A stretch of 64,000 nucleotides of DNA from Cyclobacterium roseum (GTDB taxonomy: Bacteria; Bacteroidota; Bacteroidia; Cytophagales; Cyclobacteriaceae): positions 1-64,000 of the forward strand of contig NZ_WNKF01000017.1 of assembly GCF_010119225.1 (NCBI RefSeq), written 5' to 3'. The position numbers and the translations under genes are program-made. Every line of letters begins with the position of its first letter. Positions within the stretch are counted from its first letter, which is position 1. Positions 37,352-46,367 of the stretch are shown one piece after another. The notes below the pieces were generated by a model. That model worked only from the letters and a program-made list of their open reading frames with translations, had not been told where the DNA came from and searched no databases.

Positions 37352-37957
37352 ATGAATAGAAATGCTTTTCTGTGTGTGGCAGCCGCCCTGTTCTTTTGTG
37401 GCAGCCTCCTTTCGGGGTCGATTCCCAAAGATCCGCCCAAAAGGGGAAGGGTAACGGTCTCTCCCAACCGCACGCTCAATTGGGAGGATTTTAAACAGGT
37501 GGAAGTCATCCGTGGCAAAAGCAGCATCAACGCCATTTGCCTCAGCACCTGCGAGGTGGAGATCCTGAAGGTGCATACCTATCCCGACCACGTACAACTG
37601 GAAATCAATGCCAAAATCCACCTTCAGAAGGAGCTATCTCAGGTGAGTCAAGATTTTCTGAGCCGATCGGACGAGGCCACCAAAAAACAAGTGCTGCACC
37701 ACGAAAACGGTCATTTCGCCATCGCCCAGATCATCGGGTACCGAATTGTCCGGGATGTAAACGGCCATGCATTTGATCCAAACCAGTACAAAACCCAACT
37801 GAACGGCATCATCCGGGAAAACTTCAAAAACTGGAGAAGATTGGACTCCCAATACGATGCCCAAACGACCAAGCCCAGAGATGCGGAGGCACAAAAACGC
37901 TGGGATGCATTTTTTACCTCGGAACTGCTGGACCTACGGCAGCAAATCTACCCCTAA
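37352..37957 (+). CDS. DUF922 family exported protein, putative zinc peptidase
   Basis: A protein of about 200 residues with a signal peptide (MNRNAFLCVAAALFFCGSLL) and a DUF922-type core starting SPNRTLNWEDFKQ. A thermolysin-like zinc motif is present: HHENGHFAIAQ, with H-E-N-G-H fitting HExxH. This suggests metallopeptidase activity, but the third zinc ligand was not identified. The frame opens at 37232, yet ATG at 37352 starts the signal peptide and is preferred. The DUF4924 gene follows on the same strand after about 120 bases. Confidence 0.78.
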   Translation: MNRNAFLCVAAALFFCGSLLSGSIPKDPPKRGRVTVSPNRTLNWEDFKQVEVIRGKSSINAICLSTCEVEILKVHTYPDHVQLEINAKIHLQKELSQVSQDFLSRSDEATKKQVLHHENGHFAIAQIIGYRIVRDVNGHAFDPNQYKTQLNGIIRENFKNWRRLDSQYDAQTTKPRDAEAQKRWDAFFTSELLDLRQQIYP

Positions 37958-38075
37958 GCCATGAAATCGAGCATGACGGGAACGTCACCCAGTGGGATGA
38001 TTATAAAGCATGCGAGATTCTCCCGATTCAGGATCGGGACAGGCTATGTGGCGACTCAAAAACCATTATAAACAC

Positions 38076-38606
38076 ATGAAATCCATCGCCGAAAAAAAGA
38101 AAAACGAGCACCTGATCGAATACATCCTGTACTGCTACCGCATGGAAGACCTAATCCGTGCCTATCAGTTTAACATGGAAGACCTGGAGCAGTATGTATT
38201 GACGCACAAGAACGTAAGCCAGCAAGACCGGACCGAAAGCAAAGCCTGGCTGGCCGATCTGGCCGATGACATGAAACGGGCCGGATTAGAGGAAAGGGGT
38301 CACCTACCCGAAGTGCAAGCCCTGGTCGACCGGCTGGCAGAATACCACTGGAAATTACTCAAAACGGATCCGGACTACCTGGCCCTCCACCGCAAAGCTC
38401 GGCCACACCTACTCAGGCTGCTTTCCGACCTAACCGATGAAAATCCCGGTCACGAAATTCAGATTTATATCCACACCCTCTACGGGTTGTTGCTGAGCAA
38501 ATTAAACGGTAAAAAAGCCCCCGAATCCGTTGAAGAAGCCGCTGCCCGGTTTGGGGAAGTGCTTTCCTACCTGGACGCGCGGTTTCGCACTTCCGAACAG
38601 GCCTGA
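38076..38606 (+). CDS. DUF4924 family protein
   Basis: A 176-residue, mostly helical cytoplasmic protein of a Bacteroidota-specific family (DUF4924), recognised by the opening IAEKKKNEHLIEYILYCYRM and the following EDLIRAYQFNMEDLEQYV. The end EIQIYIHTLYGLLLSKLNGK is also characteristic. Function is unknown. The frame opens at 38010, but ATG at 38076 (MKSIAEKKK) matches the family start. It is convergent with the helicase gene, with 9 bases between their stops. Confidence 0.85.
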   Translation: MKSIAEKKKNEHLIEYILYCYRMEDLIRAYQFNMEDLEQYVLTHKNVSQQDRTESKAWLADLADDMKRAGLEERGHLPEVQALVDRLAEYHWKLLKTDPDYLALHRKARPHLLRLLSDLTDENPGHEIQIYIHTLYGLLLSKLNGKKAPESVEEAAARFGEVLSYLDARFRTSEQA

Positions 38607-38615
38607 AACCAGAGT

Positions 38616-40550
38616 TTAAGGCCCGCCATCCCAGTACTCGTACACACTGTGATAGCAGTCGTTTGCCTGCACGTGATCCAGGAAAGCCTGGTAAAAAGGA
38701 TGACTGCCGATGGTGGCGCTATCTCCCAATACGATGAGTTTCCGCTTCGCCCGGGTGAGTGCCACGTTCATCCTTCGGGTATCGCTTAAAAAACCGATTT
38801 CTCCCTGTGGATTGGAGCGGGTAAGACTGATCAGGATGATGTCTTTTTCCTGTCCCTGAAAGCCATCTACGGTATTAATAGAAATGTTTTCCATCTTTTG
38901 TTTTAAAAAAAGCCATTCCTCGCTTTCATCCAAGTACTCCCGAATCAAACGGACCTGCGCCCGGTACGGGGCAATAAGGCCGACCTGCCAGGACTGTTTA
39001 TCCTCCTTCATCCAACCAATTTTCCGGATCAGGGACTGAAGCAACCGGAGTGCCATCAGGGCTTCTTCTTTATTGGCAATACTTACTGTTTCCCGATCCT
39101 GGTGTTCCAAAAAACCGCTACCGGCCGTATCAATAAACTCCATTACCGGTTCGGATGCACTCAGGTAATGGAAGGAAGTATTGGGAGCTGACGACAATGC
39201 TCCCCCATAGAACAGCTTGTTGGAAAATGCCATGATTTTCTCCGGCATGCGGTATTGGATGGATAGCATCCTGGATGCACCTGGCTGCCTGGAAATGGCT
39301 TTTTCAAAAAGCGTCTGCTGCAATCCTTCCGCCGCTTTCCGGGACTTAATGGTGGGGGGTAATTGGCAATGATCTCCTGCCATGACCACTTTATCGGCCT
39401 GTAATAAGGGTATCCAGGAAGCGGGTTCCAAGGCCTGCGCGGCCTCGTCCAAAAATACCACTGGAAACCGCCTTCCCTTTAACAGGGAGCCGGCAGAACC
39501 CACCAGCGTGCAAGCGATCACCTGAGAGGAATCCAGCACGGACTGCACCATGTAATCGTAAAGCTGTCTGGCTTCGTCAAAACAGCGGCGCGCCTCCCGC
39601 TGTTGGAGACTTCTTTTTTCCCTTTCGGCTGGGCCAAAGCTTCTCTTAAACTTTTGGGCATTTCGTTTAAATTCTTCACCAGATTTTTTTAGTTTTTTAT
39701 AATCTTTGAAGGAAGGGTGGGCCAGCACTTTTGCATCCAGGGTTTGCTGAATGAGGTTTTCCTCCACGCGGGAAGGATGTCCTAACCGGAGCACATCCAG
39801 CCCTAAATCCGATAGTTTTTCTACAAGTAGGTCCACGGCGGTATTGCTGGGGGCGCAAACCATCACCTGGGAAGTGGACGAAACCGCAGCTACTACGGCC
39901 CTAACCAGACTGGTAGTCTTTCCTGTACCCGGAGGTCCATGCACGATGGCCATATCTTGGGCGCGGAATATCAGGTCCAGTGCCTCATTTTGACTGCTGT
40001 TCAGGCTTTCATCTATTTTCGCGGGAATATCCGAAAAGGAAGGTCTCACCTGGCCTAATAAAATATCCCGCAGCTGCGCAAGTCGGTTATTTTCTGCCTG
40101 CATTACCTTCTTAATGACCTTCTCCATGACTTTGTACGAGGTTTCATCAAACAGCAACTCAACCCCGAGTTTTCCATCGTTAATCCAATCGGGTAAATGC
40201 CCGGTGTGAAGACTAAGCGTCATCCGATTTTGCTTCACATAATGGATCACTCCGTTCAGGTATTCCGAACGAAGATCATTTTCACCTGAATTGGAAAAAA
40301 AGCTGATGGATTTACCCGACTGAAAGCCATGCCCCTCGGAAATTTCTGAGGTGGAAATTTCTATTACCAACTGATCAGAAAACGCCCACTTGACCTTGAC
40401 TAAACTTACTGGATACCAACACATTCCAGTAGAAACCTTCTCTTTGATAGACTTTCTATACGTAAGGTTTCGGAATTGATCCCGGTCTTCCTGCCACTCC
40501 TGCAGTAAAAGTTTAGTAGTATATGCTAATTCTTCCTTTATATTTGTCAT
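38616..40550 (-). CDS. Superfamily 1 AAA helicase (IGHMBP2/Dna2-like)
   Basis: A 644-residue SF1B-type helicase. Walker A is GPPGTGKTT (205-213), motif Ia APSNTAVD, motif II DEAAQALEP (368-376), motif III MAGDHCQLPPTI, motif IV/V VDGFQGQEKDIILISL and motif VI NVALTRAKRKLIVLGD. The N-terminus (1-120) lacks any known nuclease and resembles the beta-barrel of SMUBP-2-like proteins. The likely role is DNA or RNA unwinding in repair or RNA metabolism; the substrate cannot be read from sequence. It is divergent from acpH with 75 bases between. Confidence 0.93.
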   Translation of the reverse strand: MTNIKEELAYTTKLLLQEWQEDRDQFRNLTYRKSIKEKVSTGMCWYPVSLVKVKWAFSDQLVIEISTSEISEGHGFQSGKSISFFSNSGENDLRSEYLNGVIHYVKQNRMTLSLHTGHLPDWINDGKLGVELLFDETSYKVMEKVIKKVMQAENNRLAQLRDILLGQVRPSFSDIPAKIDESLNSSQNEALDLIFRAQDMAIVHGPPGTGKTTSLVRAVVAAVSSTSQVMVCAPSNTAVDLLVEKLSDLGLDVLRLGHPSRVEENLIQQTLDAKVLAHPSFKDYKKLKKSGEEFKRNAQKFKRSFGPAEREKRSLQQREARRCFDEARQLYDYMVQSVLDSSQVIACTLVGSAGSLLKGRRFPVVFLDEAAQALEPASWIPLLQADKVVMAGDHCQLPPTIKSRKAAEGLQQTLFEKAISRQPGASRMLSIQYRMPEKIMAFSNKLFYGGALSSAPNTSFHYLSASEPVMEFIDTAGSGFLEHQDRETVSIANKEEALMALRLLQSLIRKIGWMKEDKQSWQVGLIAPYRAQVRLIREYLDESEEWLFLKQKMENISINTVDGFQGQEKDIILISLTRSNPQGEIGFLSDTRRMNVALTRAKRKLIVLGDSATIGSHPFYQAFLDHVQANDCYHSVYEYWDGGP

Positions 40551-40625
40551 TTGAATTTTTCCAGGTGAGAGCCCAAGATTAAGGAAAACATTTCTATTTA
40601 CCAGAAATTAACAGTTGAAGACGCG

Positions 40626-41231
40626 GTGAATTTTCTTGCTCATGCATATTTATCTTTTGAACGGCCGAAAGTCCTGGTGGGCAATTTTATCGGAGATTTT
40701 GTCAGAGGGGAATTAGAAAAGCAATTTGAAAAAGAAATTGTTTTCGGAATTCTCCTGCACCGGGAAATCGATGCCTACACCGACAGCCATCCCCTTGTAA
40801 AACAGGCCCAGGAGTTATTGAAGCCAGCATTTCATCGATACTCATTGGTGATAACGGATATGTATTACGATCACTTTCTTTCAAGAAACTGGAATGATTA
40901 TCATGACCAAGGTATTGCTTCCTATACCCAATGGGTGTATGAAGTAATTGCCTCCCACAAACCCATCCTTCCAAAAAAATTCCTATATCCTTTCAAATAC
41001 ATGCAAAAAGAAAACTGGTTGGAAGGCTATGGCAAAATGGATGGGTTGCAACGTTCTTTTACCGGACTTTCCTATCGGACTTCTTTTGATTCCGGGATGG
41101 AGAAGGCCCCTGAGTTTCTCGAACGGCACTACGATTTTTTTGAAGATAACTTCAAACACTTTTTTCAGGATTTGATTCTATTTTCAAAAGAAAAGTTAGA
41201 CCAAATAGAACTAAACTATGGTGACCTGTAA
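40626..41231 (+). CDS. acpH: Acyl carrier protein phosphodiesterase (AcpH family)
   Basis: A 201-residue DUF479/AcpH protein, which removes the 4-phosphopantetheine group from holo-ACP. Hallmarks: MNFLAHAYLSFERPKVLVGN, the GDFVRG motif and LLHREIDAYTDSHP, with conserved acidic and histidine residues of the HD-like site. The start codon is GTG at 40626; the encoded MNFLAHAYLS is the family opening, so the start is well supported. It overlaps the next gene by 14 bases. Confidence 0.9.
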   Translation: MNFLAHAYLSFERPKVLVGNFIGDFVRGELEKQFEKEIVFGILLHREIDAYTDSHPLVKQAQELLKPAFHRYSLVITDMYYDHFLSRNWNDYHDQGIASYTQWVYEVIASHKPILPKKFLYPFKYMQKENWLEGYGKMDGLQRSFTGLSYRTSFDSGMEKAPEFLERHYDFFEDNFKHFFQDLILFSKEKLDQIELNYGDL

Positions 41232-41667
41232 GCCCAAAAGAAATACCTATCTAAGCCTAAGCCTGATTGTGCTTGCATTGATTGCAGGACTGGCCTATTT
41301 GCTCAACGATTTTTACAGGAGCCGGGAGTTCCCCCTTCTGTTTTATTTGGCGGGCACTTCCATTATCACAGTGGTGATACTCCTATTGCTAGTGAAAATG
41401 ATGGCAAGCTATAAATTTCTGGCTGCAGGAAAGGACCGGGTTTCCTTGTGGATGCCGCTCAAGGGATGGCGAAAAACCTACTCCCTGGAAGAAATCCTCG
41501 CCTGGCAGGAAGAAGAAGTAAAAGCCAATCAGCGCGTTTTTAAGCAATTGATTTTGGTGTTTTCGGACAAATACTCCTTTACGGTCAGCAACCACGAGCA
41601 CCATGGATACGAGGATCTCAAAAAATATTTAGCCCGGAAAGTAGCTAAAAAACGGGTCAAAAATTAA
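41218..41667 (+). CDS. Small membrane protein with PH-like C-terminal region
   Basis: A 149-residue protein with two predicted membrane segments (about 12-30, LSLIVLALIAGLAYLL, and 42-62, FYLAGTSIITVVILLLLV) and a soluble C-terminal part (about 75-149, VSLWMPLKGWRKTYSLEEIL) of the alternating strand pattern found in bacterial PH-like domains. No family name can be assigned with confidence. It overlaps acpH by 14 bases and is convergent with the M42 peptidase gene. Confidence 0.75.
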   Translation: MVTCKPKRNTYLSLSLIVLALIAGLAYLLNDFYRSREFPLLFYLAGTSIITVVILLLLVKMMASYKFLAAGKDRVSLWMPLKGWRKTYSLEEILAWQEEEVKANQRVFKQLILVFSDKYSFTVSNHEHHGYEDLKKYLARKVAKKRVKN

Positions 41668-41685
41668 ATATCCTTTCTATTCGAC

Positions 41686-42735
41686 CTAGGGTTTCCAGTC
41701 AAAGGCATCTATTTCTTCCAAACATGCCTTAAGTAGCTGAATACTGGCGGCCACATCGGCTTTATTTGCCATTTCTATCACCTGATGCAAATGGCGTGTC
41801 GGTATGGAAATCGCTCCTGCGATGGCCCCCTGTTTGCCCATGCGCTGTACTCCTGCGGTATCCGTTCCTCCTGCCGTAAGGATTTCCGTCTGATAGGTAA
41901 TGTTGTTTTTGGAAGCCGTTTCTTTCATAAAATTCACCATTCGGTAATCACAAATAGCGGATGAATCCATGATTTTAATGGCAGTACCCTTTCCCAATTC
42001 CGTGATTTTCTCATGGGCGGCCGCACCGGGAAGGTCAAAAGCAATGGTAGTATCCAGGGCAATCCCAAAATCAGGATCGATTTGGTGTGCGGACACCTGC
42101 GCTCCGCGTATTCCTACTTCTTCCTGAACGGTAAAGGTAGCGTACACATCAAAAGCCGGAGATTTCAATTCCCGTAAAGTTTCCAGCAAAATAAAAACGG
42201 CGATGCGATTGTCTATGGATTTGCAATTCACACAATTCCCCATTTCCACCAATTCCCGCTCCCGGGTAATCGGGTCGCCTACCTGCACCCATTGCGCTAC
42301 TTCCGATTTGTCCATGCCCAGATCGATGAAATAGTCGGTCAGTTTGGGAAGCTTGGTTTTTTCTTCCTGGGTCATCACATGGATGGGTTTACTTCCCATC
42401 ACACCGATCAGGTCTTTTTTTCCATGAATGATTACCCGCTGAGCGGTCAGGGTTTTGGGATCAAACCCTCCCAGTGGATGGAATCTCAAAAAGCCATTTT
42501 CATCAATATGGGTGACGATAAAGCCGATTTCATCCATATGAGCAGCGACCATCACCCGTTTATTTTCGGGATTCCTTTTTCCCCTTTTAATCGCAATTAC
42601 ATTCCCCAGGTTATCGACAGAAATCTCATCCACCAAATCCCGGACTTCCCCGACTACAAAATCCCTGATTTTCTTCTCAAATCCAGGTGCTCCTGGCAAC
42701 TCACAAATTTGCTTTAATAAATTTACATTGATCAT
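41686..42735 (-). CDS. M42 family metallopeptidase
   Basis: A 349-residue di-zinc aminopeptidase/endoglucanase-type M42 protein. Zinc-site segments are visible: MVAAHMDEIGFIV (His and Asp), KSIDNRIAVFILL (bridging Asp), VQEEVGIRGAQVS (catalytic Glu pair), DTTIAFD, and the C-terminal IPTRHLHQVIE (His). The family forms tetrahedral dodecamers that degrade peptides in the cytoplasm. Length is normal. It starts 17 bases after the PurF-family gene stops, so it is probably cotranscribed with it. Confidence 0.93.
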   Translation of the reverse strand: MINVNLLKQICELPGAPGFEKKIRDFVVGEVRDLVDEISVDNLGNVIAIKRGKRNPENKRVMVAAHMDEIGFIVTHIDENGFLRFHPLGGFDPKTLTAQRVIIHGKKDLIGVMGSKPIHVMTQEEKTKLPKLTDYFIDLGMDKSEVAQWVQVGDPITRERELVEMGNCVNCKSIDNRIAVFILLETLRELKSPAFDVYATFTVQEEVGIRGAQVSAHQIDPDFGIALDTTIAFDLPGAAAHEKITELGKGTAIKIMDSSAICDYRMVNFMKETASKNNITYQTEILTAGGTDTAGVQRMGKQGAIAGAISIPTRHLHQVIEMANKADVAASIQLLKACLEEIDAFDWKP

Positions 42736-42752
42736 TGAAGCTAATTTTTCAG

Positions 42753-44636
42753 TTAATAGGCTCGAATAACTTTTCCTTCCATGTAATTCACGAAAGCCTT
42801 ATTGACCACGCGCATACCTCCTTCTGTTGGAAAATCACCTGTAAAATACCAATCGCCTCTGTGAGCCGGGCAGGAAAGGTGCAGGTTTTGTACGGTTTGG
42901 TAGATCACGTGTACCTCTGCCTCAATGGTTTCTGAGGTAATAATCTGGGCAATTTTATCGGAAATCTCCTGATCCGTAAAAGGATCGTATATTTCTTTTA
43001 CAAAATTCACTTGCTCATCCGGATCCGTGGTACATTTATCGTACACCCGGTCCAAGGTACTGTCCATGCCGCGTTCCTTTAAAAGGGCCACGGCCGCCCG
43101 GAAAGCAATGAAGTCTTTCATTCGGGACATGTCAATTCCATAGCAATCCGGAAACCGAATTTGGGGAGCGGAGGACACGATGATGATTCGTTTGGGCTTT
43201 AACTTATCCAGTGTGGTGAGGATACTTTTTTCGATGGTGGTACCCCGTACGATGCTGTCATCAATCACCACAATGGTGTCCACCCCAGAGCGGATGACTT
43301 CGTAGGTGGTATCGTACACATTGGAGACCATGATATCCCTGTCAGAATCGTTGGTAATAAACGTTCTTAATTTGACGTCTTTGCTCACCAGTTTTTCCAC
43401 CCTTGGCCTGAAATTCAACAGGTCCTCCAGGTCTTCCAGATGCGGTTTTCCTTCAATAAGGATCTCGCGTCGTTTGGCACTCAGGTAGTCCTCCAGTCCC
43501 TCGATCATGCCATAGTAGGCCGTTTCTGCAGTGTTGGGAATATACGAAAACACCGTGTTTTTCAAGTCAAAATCGATGGCTTTGAGAATTTGGGGCACCA
43601 GTGCCCTTCCCAGGTTTTTTCGTTCGCGATAAATATCCGGATCGGTGCCTCTGGAAAAATAAATCCGCTCGAAACTGCAACTCTTTTTCTCACGGGGGGG
43701 GATTATTTCATGCTCCGCATAAGAGCCGTCCTTGTTGAAAATAAGGGCATTTCCCGGCTGTATTTCCTTTATTTGCTTGTAATCAATATTAAAAGCGGTC
43801 TTTATTGGTGGTTTTTCCGAAGCCACCACGATGATCTCATCGTCGGCATAATAGTAAGCCGGGCGAATGCCGCTTGGATCCCGTACGACGAATCCCGCTC
43901 CATTTCCTATCAGCCCGGCCATGGCATAGCCCCCGTCAAAATCCCGGCAACTTCTTCTTAGAATCCTGGCCACATCCAGTTCCTGCTCAATCACTTCCGT
44001 GATCTCCCGGTTGGAAAACTGCCCTTTGTATTTATCAAAAATTCGCTGGTTTTCTTCGTCCAAAAAGTGGCCGATTTTCTCCATCACCGTGACCGTGTCC
44101 GTTTTTTCTTTGGGGTGCTGACCTAACTTCACCAGGTTGTCAAACAACTCCTCCACATTGGTCATGTTAAAATTCCCGGCCATTACCAGGTTTCGGCTTC
44201 GCCAGTTATTTTGCTTCAGAAAGGGATGACAGGTTTCAATACTGTTTTGCCCATGGGTCCCGTAGCGTAGGTGGCCCAACCAAACCTCTCCTGAAAAAGC
44301 GGTATGCTCCTTTATCCAGTTAGCATCCATCAGATCCGCCTCAGTACCGGCTTTTTTGGCCTTTTTGTATTTCTTATTGATTTTTTGAAAAATCTTGGTA
44401 ACTGCCTCAGACTCTACTGAGCGGTAGCGGCTAATATATCGGGTACCCGGGCGGGTATTTATTTTAATATTTGCCAAACCCGCTCCGTCCTGTCCGCGAT
44501 TGATCTGCTTCTGCATCAATACATAAAGCCTGTTTGCAGCATAAAAAGGCGTGTCGTATTTATCGATATAATACTGCAACGGTTTCCTCAGCCGGATCAG
44601 CGCAATCCCACATTCGTGTTTGATCTCGTCACTCAT
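42753..44636 (-). CDS. PurF-family amidophosphoribosyltransferase, long form
   Basis: A 627-residue glutamine amidotransferase/phosphoribosyltransferase. The class II glutaminase starts at Cys9 (KHECGIALIRLR), so eight residues would have to be removed to free the catalytic cysteine. Supporting blocks are NRGQDGAGLANI, WLGHLRYGTHGQ and DGGYAMAGLIGN. The phosphoribosyltransferase half keeps the PRPP loop VVIDDSIVRGTTIEKS. At 627 residues it exceeds the usual PurF of about 470-510, with inserts in both halves; this long form recurs in Bacteroidota, which may also have a standard PurF elsewhere. It may catalyse the first step of purine synthesis or a related amidotransfer. Confidence 0.88.
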   Translation of the reverse strand: MSDEIKHECGIALIRLRKPLQYYIDKYDTPFYAANRLYVLMQKQINRGQDGAGLANIKINTRPGTRYISRYRSVESEAVTKIFQKINKKYKKAKKAGTEADLMDANWIKEHTAFSGEVWLGHLRYGTHGQNSIETCHPFLKQNNWRSRNLVMAGNFNMTNVEELFDNLVKLGQHPKEKTDTVTVMEKIGHFLDEENQRIFDKYKGQFSNREITEVIEQELDVARILRRSCRDFDGGYAMAGLIGNGAGFVVRDPSGIRPAYYYADDEIIVVASEKPPIKTAFNIDYKQIKEIQPGNALIFNKDGSYAEHEIIPPREKKSCSFERIYFSRGTDPDIYRERKNLGRALVPQILKAIDFDLKNTVFSYIPNTAETAYYGMIEGLEDYLSAKRREILIEGKPHLEDLEDLLNFRPRVEKLVSKDVKLRTFITNDSDRDIMVSNVYDTTYEVIRSGVDTIVVIDDSIVRGTTIEKSILTTLDKLKPKRIIIVSSAPQIRFPDCYGIDMSRMKDFIAFRAAVALLKERGMDSTLDRVYDKCTTDPDEQVNFVKEIYDPFTDQEISDKIAQIITSETIEAEVHVIYQTVQNLHLSCPAHRGDWYFTGDFPTEGGMRVVNKAFVNYMEGKVIRAY

Positions 44637-44777
44637 AGTCTAATGGCAGGGTGAATGAAGTCACAAAGTTAATCCTTTTTTTAGGAATAAAATCCTGAAT
44701 CCCACCAAACTTAACTAATAAAATTAAAAAAGCCAGCTGGGTCGATATTGGTTAAAAATGCTGTACTTTGGCAATTT

Positions 44778-45593
44778 TTATTCCCATAAAGGATATTTCT
44801 GCAATCGGATTTGTTTGCCAAAGAATAATTTGGTGGTTTCCTCAAATGACACCGTGTAATCGGAAACCAAAAACCGATCTTCTTTAGCCGTAGCTTTTTT
44901 TGCCAGGAGCTGATGGTATCCCAAAAAAGCGGCGACCGACTGCGCTACCGTTTCTGAAGCATCGATAAGATCTACCGCTCCTTTATAAAAATCCATAATT
45001 TGCTTTTTGATCAATGGATAGTGCGTGCAGCCGAGCACCAATGCCTGAATATCCGACAGGGCAGGTTGGGAGAGGTAAGAAGCGACGATTTCATTGCTTA
45101 TATTTTCCAGGTGAAATCCTTCTTCGATCATGGGTGCCAGTAAGGGGGTTGCCAGGGATTTGAGTTGTATTCCCGCGTTAAGGGCATTGATTTTTTGCAG
45201 GTATACTCCGGACCCAACGGTTTGCTTTGTCCCAATCAGCCCTACTTTCTGGCTGGGATGGTTTTCTCTGAGGTAATTTACGACCGGGTCGATGACATTG
45301 AACACATGGGCTTTGGATGCCACATAGGCCTTTACCAAGTCATAGGCCGCTGCTGATGCCGAATTACAAGCGATCAGTATTAACTTGCAATTTTGCTGTA
45401 TCAATACGTCCGCAATTTTTATGGAATAGGCCTGAATAGCAGCGGTGCTTTTATCTCCGTAGGGCAAATGCGCCGTATCTCCAAAATAAATAATTTGCTC
45501 ATCGGGCAACCATTTTTTAACCTCTCTGGCCACCGTCAATCCGCCAATGCCACTGTCAAAAATCCCGATCGGGGCCTGTGCTTTTATTGCCAT
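44778..45593 (-). CDS. murI: Glutamate racemase
   Basis: MurI makes D-glutamate for peptidoglycan. The two catalytic cysteines are present in LILIACNSASAAAYD and ALVLGCTHYPLIKKQI, with the N-terminal GIFDSGIGGLTVAREV and GDTAHLPYGDKS blocks intact. Length (271) is normal. A strong Bacteroidota-type promoter and a perfect 10-base hairpin lie within 190 bases upstream, so the gene may have a structured leader. Confidence 0.96.
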   Translation of the reverse strand: MAIKAQAPIGIFDSGIGGLTVAREVKKWLPDEQIIYFGDTAHLPYGDKSTAAIQAYSIKIADVLIQQNCKLILIACNSASAAAYDLVKAYVASKAHVFNVIDPVVNYLRENHPSQKVGLIGTKQTVGSGVYLQKINALNAGIQLKSLATPLLAPMIEEGFHLENISNEIVASYLSQPALSDIQALVLGCTHYPLIKKQIMDFYKGAVDLIDASETVAQSVAAFLGYHQLLAKKATAKEDRFLVSDYTVSFEETTKLFFGKQIRLQKYPLWE

Positions 45594-45690
45594 AAACTCA
45601 CCCTATAAATCAAAATTAAACCCAAATCTAAAACCAATACACCCAGTACCGCTCCCTTTCTGACTAAAAAAATAGGCTTTCAGAAAATAA

Positions 45691-45716
45691 ATCCCCGGGT
45701 TCACGCACCCGGGGAT
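45691..45716 (-). terminator. Perfect 10-base hairpin in the murI upstream region
   Basis: ATCCCCGGGT-TCACGC-ACCCGGGGAT, a flawless GC-rich stem. In the minus direction it is followed by TTATTTTC, a weak U tract. It lies 38 bases downstream of the TATATTTG element and 98 bases before murI, so it is either the terminator of a very short RNA or a leader structure that limits murI transcription. Confidence 0.5.
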
Positions 45717-45753
45717 CTGCAAGCGAAGAGGTTAAACTATTATTAAACTTCCA

Positions 45754-45782
45754 CAAATATACAAAAAAATGTTTAGCCACAA
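45754..45782 (-). promoter_or_regulatory. Promoter for murI or a short leader RNA
   Basis: On the minus strand TTG (45780-45782), 18 bases, then TATATTTG (45754-45761): an exact match to the Bacteroidota TTG...TAnnTTTG promoter. Transcription would start near 45747 and run through the hairpin at 45691-45716. Confidence 0.75.
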
Positions 45783-45804
45783 TAGTCGTCGAATATCACC
45801 ACTA

Positions 45805-45821
45805 TGGGTATTTTCTACCCA
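45805..45821 (+). promoter_or_regulatory. Inverted repeat upstream of the candidate sigma-54 promoter
   Basis: TGGGTA-TTTTC-TACCCA, a perfect 6-base inverted repeat 41 bases upstream of the TGGCAC element. This is a plausible activator site for an NtrC-type regulator such as the one encoded at 46368; the assignment is inference. Confidence 0.4.
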
Positions 45822-45862
45822 ATTTCCCCTGCTTTTTGTTAAACATCAGTTGAAATTCGAAA

Positions 45863-45878
45863 TGGCACAATTCCTGTA
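45863..45878 (+). promoter_or_regulatory. Candidate sigma-54 (-24/-12) promoter of the small secreted protein gene
   Basis: TGGCAC, 5 bases, then CTGTA: the -24 GG is exact, and the -12 element keeps G but has T in place of C. It ends 27 bases before the ATG at 45906. The nearby NtrC-type regulator makes a sigma-54 promoter plausible here. Confidence 0.45.
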
Positions 45879-45905
45879 TTCATCAGTAAAAGAATAAAAC
45901 CAACT

Positions 45906-46283
45906 ATGAATAGGAAATTAACCAGATGGGTTAAATGGATGGCTTTTGCGGGATTAATCCTTAGTGGATTACTTTCCATAAAGGCCCAACTAAATGAGAA
46001 TATTAAACGAAAAGGAGGCAACCAATACGTCATAAATGACGTAAACGATTCGATAAAGACAGACACGTCAAGCATTACAGTAGCTGACCTTCCCGCCTCT
46101 ATTAGGGATGTGATTAGAAATGACAGTCTTATAAATAATTTGCAGATTACAGCGGTCAAAAAAATTTCTAAGAAAGATAATAATTACTACGATGTTTGTT
46201 TCCTGGATAGTGATAATTTCAATATTCTGGTGATGTACAATAAAGATGGCGCCATAATCAACCAACTGCACGCATACGAATAA
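45906..46283 (+). CDS. Small secreted protein, PepSY-like
   Basis: A 125-residue exported protein: signal peptide (about 1-27, ending SIKAQ), a variable linker, then a single small alpha/beta domain (about 60-125) with the pattern LPASIRDVIRND, ITAVKKISKKDNNYYDVCFL and a final strand, which resembles PepSY-like putative inhibitor domains. It has a candidate sigma-54 promoter upstream and a strong terminator downstream, so it forms its own transcript. It lies directly before an NtrC-family regulator and a hybrid kinase, suggesting it is either their target or a sensor accessory. Function unknown. Confidence 0.75.
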   Translation: MNRKLTRWVKWMAFAGLILSGLLSIKAQLNENIKRKGGNQYVINDVNDSIKTDTSSITVADLPASIRDVIRNDSLINNLQITAVKKISKKDNNYYDVCFLDSDNFNILVMYNKDGAIINQLHAYE

Positions 46284-46304
46284 CAGCTAAGCCAACGTTT
46301 ACCA

Positions 46305-46339
46305 AAAAGCACTGATTGCAAAATCGGTGCTTTTATTTT
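46305..46339 (+). terminator. Terminator after the small secreted protein gene
   Basis: AAAAGCACTGATT pairs with AATCGGTGCTTTT over 13 positions (one G-T pair) around a GCAA tetraloop, followed by ATTTTA. It separates this gene from the response-regulator gene. Confidence 0.88.
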
Positions 46340-46367
46340 ATATTTAACGATATCTGTATGGAACTTT

